Part shown: positions 13,891 to 16,084 of the stretch, piece by piece
Layout of the letters: every line of letters begins with the position of its first letter
Numbering within the stretch: position 1 is the stretch's first letter
Notes under the pieces: generated by a model
Databases searched by the model: none
What the model saw: the letters and a program-made list of their open reading frames with translations, nothing else
What the model was told of the DNA's origin: nothing
Translations under genes and position numbers: made by a program
From: JAQGMJ01 sp036271855
GTDB lineage: Bacteria; Pseudomonadota; Gammaproteobacteria; Burkholderiales; JAEUOS01
DNA: 16,084 bases
Assembly (NCBI GenBank): GCA_036271855.1
Contig: DATAZV010000075.1
Span: 1-16,084 of the forward strand
Direction: 5' to 3'

Positions 13891-14631
13891 CTACATGTAC
13901 ATGCCGCCGTTGACGTGCAGGGTGGTGCCGGTGATGTAGCCGGCGGCAGGTGAAGCGAGAAAAGCGACGGCGGCGGCGACGTCTTCGACCGCGCCCAGGC
14001 GGCCCAGGGGGATCTGCGCCAGCAGCGCGGTGCTTTGCGCTTCGGTGAGACCGCTGGTCATGTCGGTGGCGATGAAACCGGGCGCCACGCAGTTGACGGT
14101 GATGTTGCGGCTGCCGATTTCGCGCGCCAGCGCGCGGCTCATGCCAGCGACGCCCGACTTGGCGGCGGCGTAATTGAGCTGGCCGGGGTTGCCGGAGTGC
14201 CCGACCACCGAAGTGACGTTGATGATGCGCCCGCCCTTGGCCTTCATCATGTCGCGCAGCACGGCGCGCGACATGCGGAACACGGCCGAGAGGTTGGTGG
14301 CGATCACCGCGTCCCAGTCTTCGTCCTTCATGCGCATGGCCAGGGTGTCGCGGGTGATGCCGGCGTTGTTCACCAGGATGGCGACGGCGCCGACGCTTTT
14401 CTTGATCTCGTCGAGCAGCGGCTCGATCGCCGCGGCGGCGTCGACATTGAGCAGCATGCCTCGGTTCTTTTCGCCCAGCGGCTTGAGCGCGGCGGTGATG
14501 CCTTCGGCGCCGGCGGCGCTGGTGGCGGTGCCGATGACGATGGCGCCGTTCTGCGCCAGCGTGGCGGCAATCGCCTTGCCGATGCCGCGCGAAGCGCCGG
14601 TAACCAGTGCTACTTGACCTGCGAGACTCAT
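13891..14631 (-). CDS. fabG: 3-oxoacyl-ACP reductase
   Basis: FabG reduces 3-oxoacyl-ACP to (R)-3-hydroxyacyl-ACP with NADPH, the first reduction of each elongation cycle. The 246-residue short-chain dehydrogenase has the nucleotide loop TGASRGIG (11-18), NNAG (88-91) and the catalytic residues Asn113, Ser141, Tyr154 and Lys158 (YAAAK). The PG motif VAPGFIATDM and the C-terminal GTTLHVNGGMYM are also present. Its ATG overlaps the fabD stop as ATGA (14628-14631), so translation is probably coupled to fabD. Confidence 0.98.
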   Translation of the reverse strand: MSLAGQVALVTGASRGIGKAIAATLAQNGAIVIGTATSAAGAEGITAALKPLGEKNRGMLLNVDAAAAIEPLLDEIKKSVGAVAILVNNAGITRDTLAMRMKDEDWDAVIATNLSAVFRMSRAVLRDMMKAKGGRIINVTSVVGHSGNPGQLNYAAAKSGVAGMSRALAREIGSRNITVNCVAPGFIATDMTSGLTEAQSTALLAQIPLGRLGAVEDVAAAVAFLASPAAGYITGTTLHVNGGMYM

Positions 14632-15557
14632 TTGAGCGCCTCCAGAGTTTCCGCCAGCGATGCGGCATCGGTAACCGCAAAGGCGGCGATGCCGGGGGCA
14701 ACCCGCTTGATCAGGCCCTGCAATACCTTGCCGGGGCCGATTTCCACCGCGTGGGTCACGCCTTCGGCGGCCATCTTTTGCACCGTCTCGACCCAGCGCA
14801 CCGGGTTGGAGGCCTGCTGCGCCAGCACTTCGCGGATTTCCGCCGCGGTGCTGTGGCTCAGGACGTTGAAATTATGGATCACCGGGATTTTCGGCTCGCC
14901 GATTTCCACCCCGGCGAGCTTTTCGCGCAGGCGGTCGGCCGCCGGCTTGAGCAGCGAGGAATGGAACGGCGCGGACACCGGCAAGGGCAGCGCGCGCTTG
15001 GCGCCGGCCGCCTTCGCCCCGGCCATGGCGCGCTCCACCGCATTCTTCGAGCCGGCGATGACGATCTGTGTCTGGTCGTTGAAGTTCACCGCTTCCACCA
15101 CTTCGCCCTGCGCGGCTTCCTTGCAGACGGCGCGCACGGCTTCCGCCTCCAGCCCCATCACCACCGCCATGCCGCCGGTGCCCATCGGCACGGCCTCCTG
15201 CATCGCCTGGGCGCGAAAGCGCACCAGGGGCACGGCATCGGCAAACCTGAGCGCGCCGGCGGCGGTCAGCGCCGTGTATTCGCCCAGCGAGTGTCCCGCC
15301 ATCACGGCGGCGGCCGGGCCGCCCGCCTCCGCCCAGGCGCGGTACATGGCGTAGGCGGCAGTCAGCATCACCGGCTGGGTGTTGACGGTGGCGGCGAGCG
15401 CCTCGGCCGGGCCGGTCTCGGTCAGGGCCCACAAATCTTCGCCGAGCGCGTCGGAGGCCTGTTTGAAGGTCTCGCGCACGACGCCTGAATCGGCGAAGCC
15501 GGCCATCATGCCGACCTTCTGCGAACCCTGCCCGGGAAATACGATCGCCAACTTCAT
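14628..15557 (-). CDS. fabD: Malonyl-CoA:ACP transacylase
   Basis: FabD moves malonyl from CoA to ACP, supplying the two-carbon donor for elongation. From the ATG at 15555-15557 the protein has 309 residues and begins MKLAIVFPGQGSQKVGM, the family N-terminus. GGAG lies five bases upstream. An in-frame TTG seven codons earlier is rejected. The nucleophile is Ser90 in GHSLGEY, with Arg115 in VRFRAQAM and His199 in SAPFHSSLL; positions are offset by two from E. coli FabD. The loop NFNDQTQIVIAG lacks the proline seen in E. coli (NFNSPGQ) but is otherwise normal. It follows fabH by 39 bases and overlaps fabG. Confidence 0.97.
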   Translation of the reverse strand: MKLAIVFPGQGSQKVGMMAGFADSGVVRETFKQASDALGEDLWALTETGPAEALAATVNTQPVMLTAAYAMYRAWAEAGGPAAAVMAGHSLGEYTALTAAGALRFADAVPLVRFRAQAMQEAVPMGTGGMAVVMGLEAEAVRAVCKEAAQGEVVEAVNFNDQTQIVIAGSKNAVERAMAGAKAAGAKRALPLPVSAPFHSSLLKPAADRLREKLAGVEIGEPKIPVIHNFNVLSHSTAAEIREVLAQQASNPVRWVETVQKMAAEGVTHAVEIGPGKVLQGLIKRVAPGIAAFAVTDAASLAETLEALK

Positions 15558-15596
15558 CTTGTCTCCAGCTTTGTTCAATACGTTGGGCCGCGCGGC

Positions 15597-16084
15597 CTAC
15601 ATCTCAACCAGCACCGCGCCCCAGGTGAAGCCGCCGCCCACGCCTTCCAGCAGCACCTGCTGCCCGCGCTTGACGCGGCCGTCGCGGATCGCATGGTCCA
15701 GCGCCAGCGGAATCGAGGCGGCCGAGGTATTACCATGGCGGTCCACCGTGACAATCAGATTATCCGTCGGCAGGCCAAGCCTTTTGGCGGTGGCATTGAG
15801 GATACGCACATTGGCCTGGTGCGGGATCAGCCAGTCGATCTGTTCCAGCCGCAGTCCGGCGCGGGCGGCGGTTTCGCGCGCCACTTCGTCGAGCACCTTG
15901 ACCGCCAGCTTGAACACCGCCTGGCCGTCCATGCGCAGGAAAGGGTCGCCGCTGACCACTCCGCCGGCCACCTGGCCGGGCACGCACAGGATACCGACCT
16001 GGCTGCCGTCGGCATGCAGGCTGCAGGCGCGGATGCCGGGACGCTCAGATGCCTCCAGCACCACCGCACCGGCACCACCGCCGA
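15597..16084 (-). CDS. fabH: Beta-ketoacyl-ACP synthase III, 5' end outside window
   Basis: FabH starts fatty-acid synthesis by condensing acetyl-CoA with malonyl-ACP. Only the C-terminal half is visible: 161 complete codons before the stop at 15597-15599, and the frame stays open to the right edge. Present are DWLIPHQANVRILNA (catalytic His) and RHGNTSAASIPLALD (catalytic Asn), and the C-terminal GVGGGFTWGAVLVEM. The catalytic cysteine lies upstream of the window. At the edge the frame reads GGGAGAVVLEAS where E. coli FabH has GDGAAAVVL, so an Asp appears to be replaced by Gly. Internal GTG codons near the edge are not starts. Confidence 0.96.
   Translation of the reverse strand, partial: GGGAGAVVLEASERPGIRACSLHADGSQVGILCVPGQVAGGVVSGDPFLRMDGQAVFKLAVKVLDEVARETAARAGLRLEQIDWLIPHQANVRILNATAKRLGLPTDNLIVTVDRHGNTSAASIPLALDHAIRDGRVKRGQQVLLEGVGGGFTWGAVLVEM

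Noticed and set aside
14035..15354. A 439-codon plus-strand frame opposite fabG and fabD
   Set aside because: Antisense shadow; both underlying genes are unmistakable and intact.
15576..15578. TTG as the fabD start, and likewise TTG codons before the degP and rseB ATGs
   Set aside because: In fabD and degP the nearby ATG has the better-placed ribosome binding site and gives the usual family N-terminus. For rseB the ATG or a downstream GTG is more plausible.

Overview
The window is a dense, GC-rich block of chromosomal housekeeping genes, and every gene lies on the minus strand, so transcription runs from the right edge to the left edge. Gene order, protein character and near-continuous packing point to a betaproteobacterium of the order Burkholderiales. 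An Oxalobacteraceae-type organism (Herbaspirillum, Massilia and relatives) is my best guess, inferred from recalled protein similarity and not from any search. There are no rRNA or tRNA genes, insertion sequences, phage genes or CRISPR arrays. No gene-free stretch exceeds about 210 bases.

In transcription order, the right third (about 16084 to 12210) is a fatty-acid synthesis cluster: fabH (5' end outside the window), fabD, fabG, acpP and fabF. Next comes a small membrane protein of the YgfX/CptA type (11684-12145), then a 140-base regulatory spacer. The envelope-stress block follows: rpoE (sigma-E-type ECF sigma factor), rseA/mucA (membrane anti-sigma factor), rseB/mucB (periplasmic partner) and a DegP/MucD-type periplasmic protease. 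A convincing intrinsic terminator (7481-7515) closes this block.

The left half is a second transcription unit: lepA (EF4), lepB (signal peptidase I), a DUF4845 membrane protein, rnc (RNase III), era, recO, pdxJ and acpS (3' end outside the window). Spacing is tight. There are stop/start overlaps at fabD-fabG (ATGA), recO-pdxJ (ATGA), rnc-era (one base) and rseA-rseB. The gene content links acyl-chain supply, holo-ACP activation, envelope-stress sensing, protein export and ribosome/RNA processing.

I see no new multi-gene system; this is a conserved core region. The most notable points are local. They are (1) a Lys/Glu/Ala-rich tail of about 146 residues on RNase III, (2) an 18-base perfect palindrome made of two TTTGCAAA sites one helical turn apart, next to a hairpin, in the spacer before rpoE, (3) a run of six G-tracts in the rpoE-rseA spacer that fits the G-quadruplex rule, (4) a forced TTG start for rpoE, (5) a stack of hairpins in the rnc leader, and (6) a small cluster of inverted and direct repeats between era and recO.
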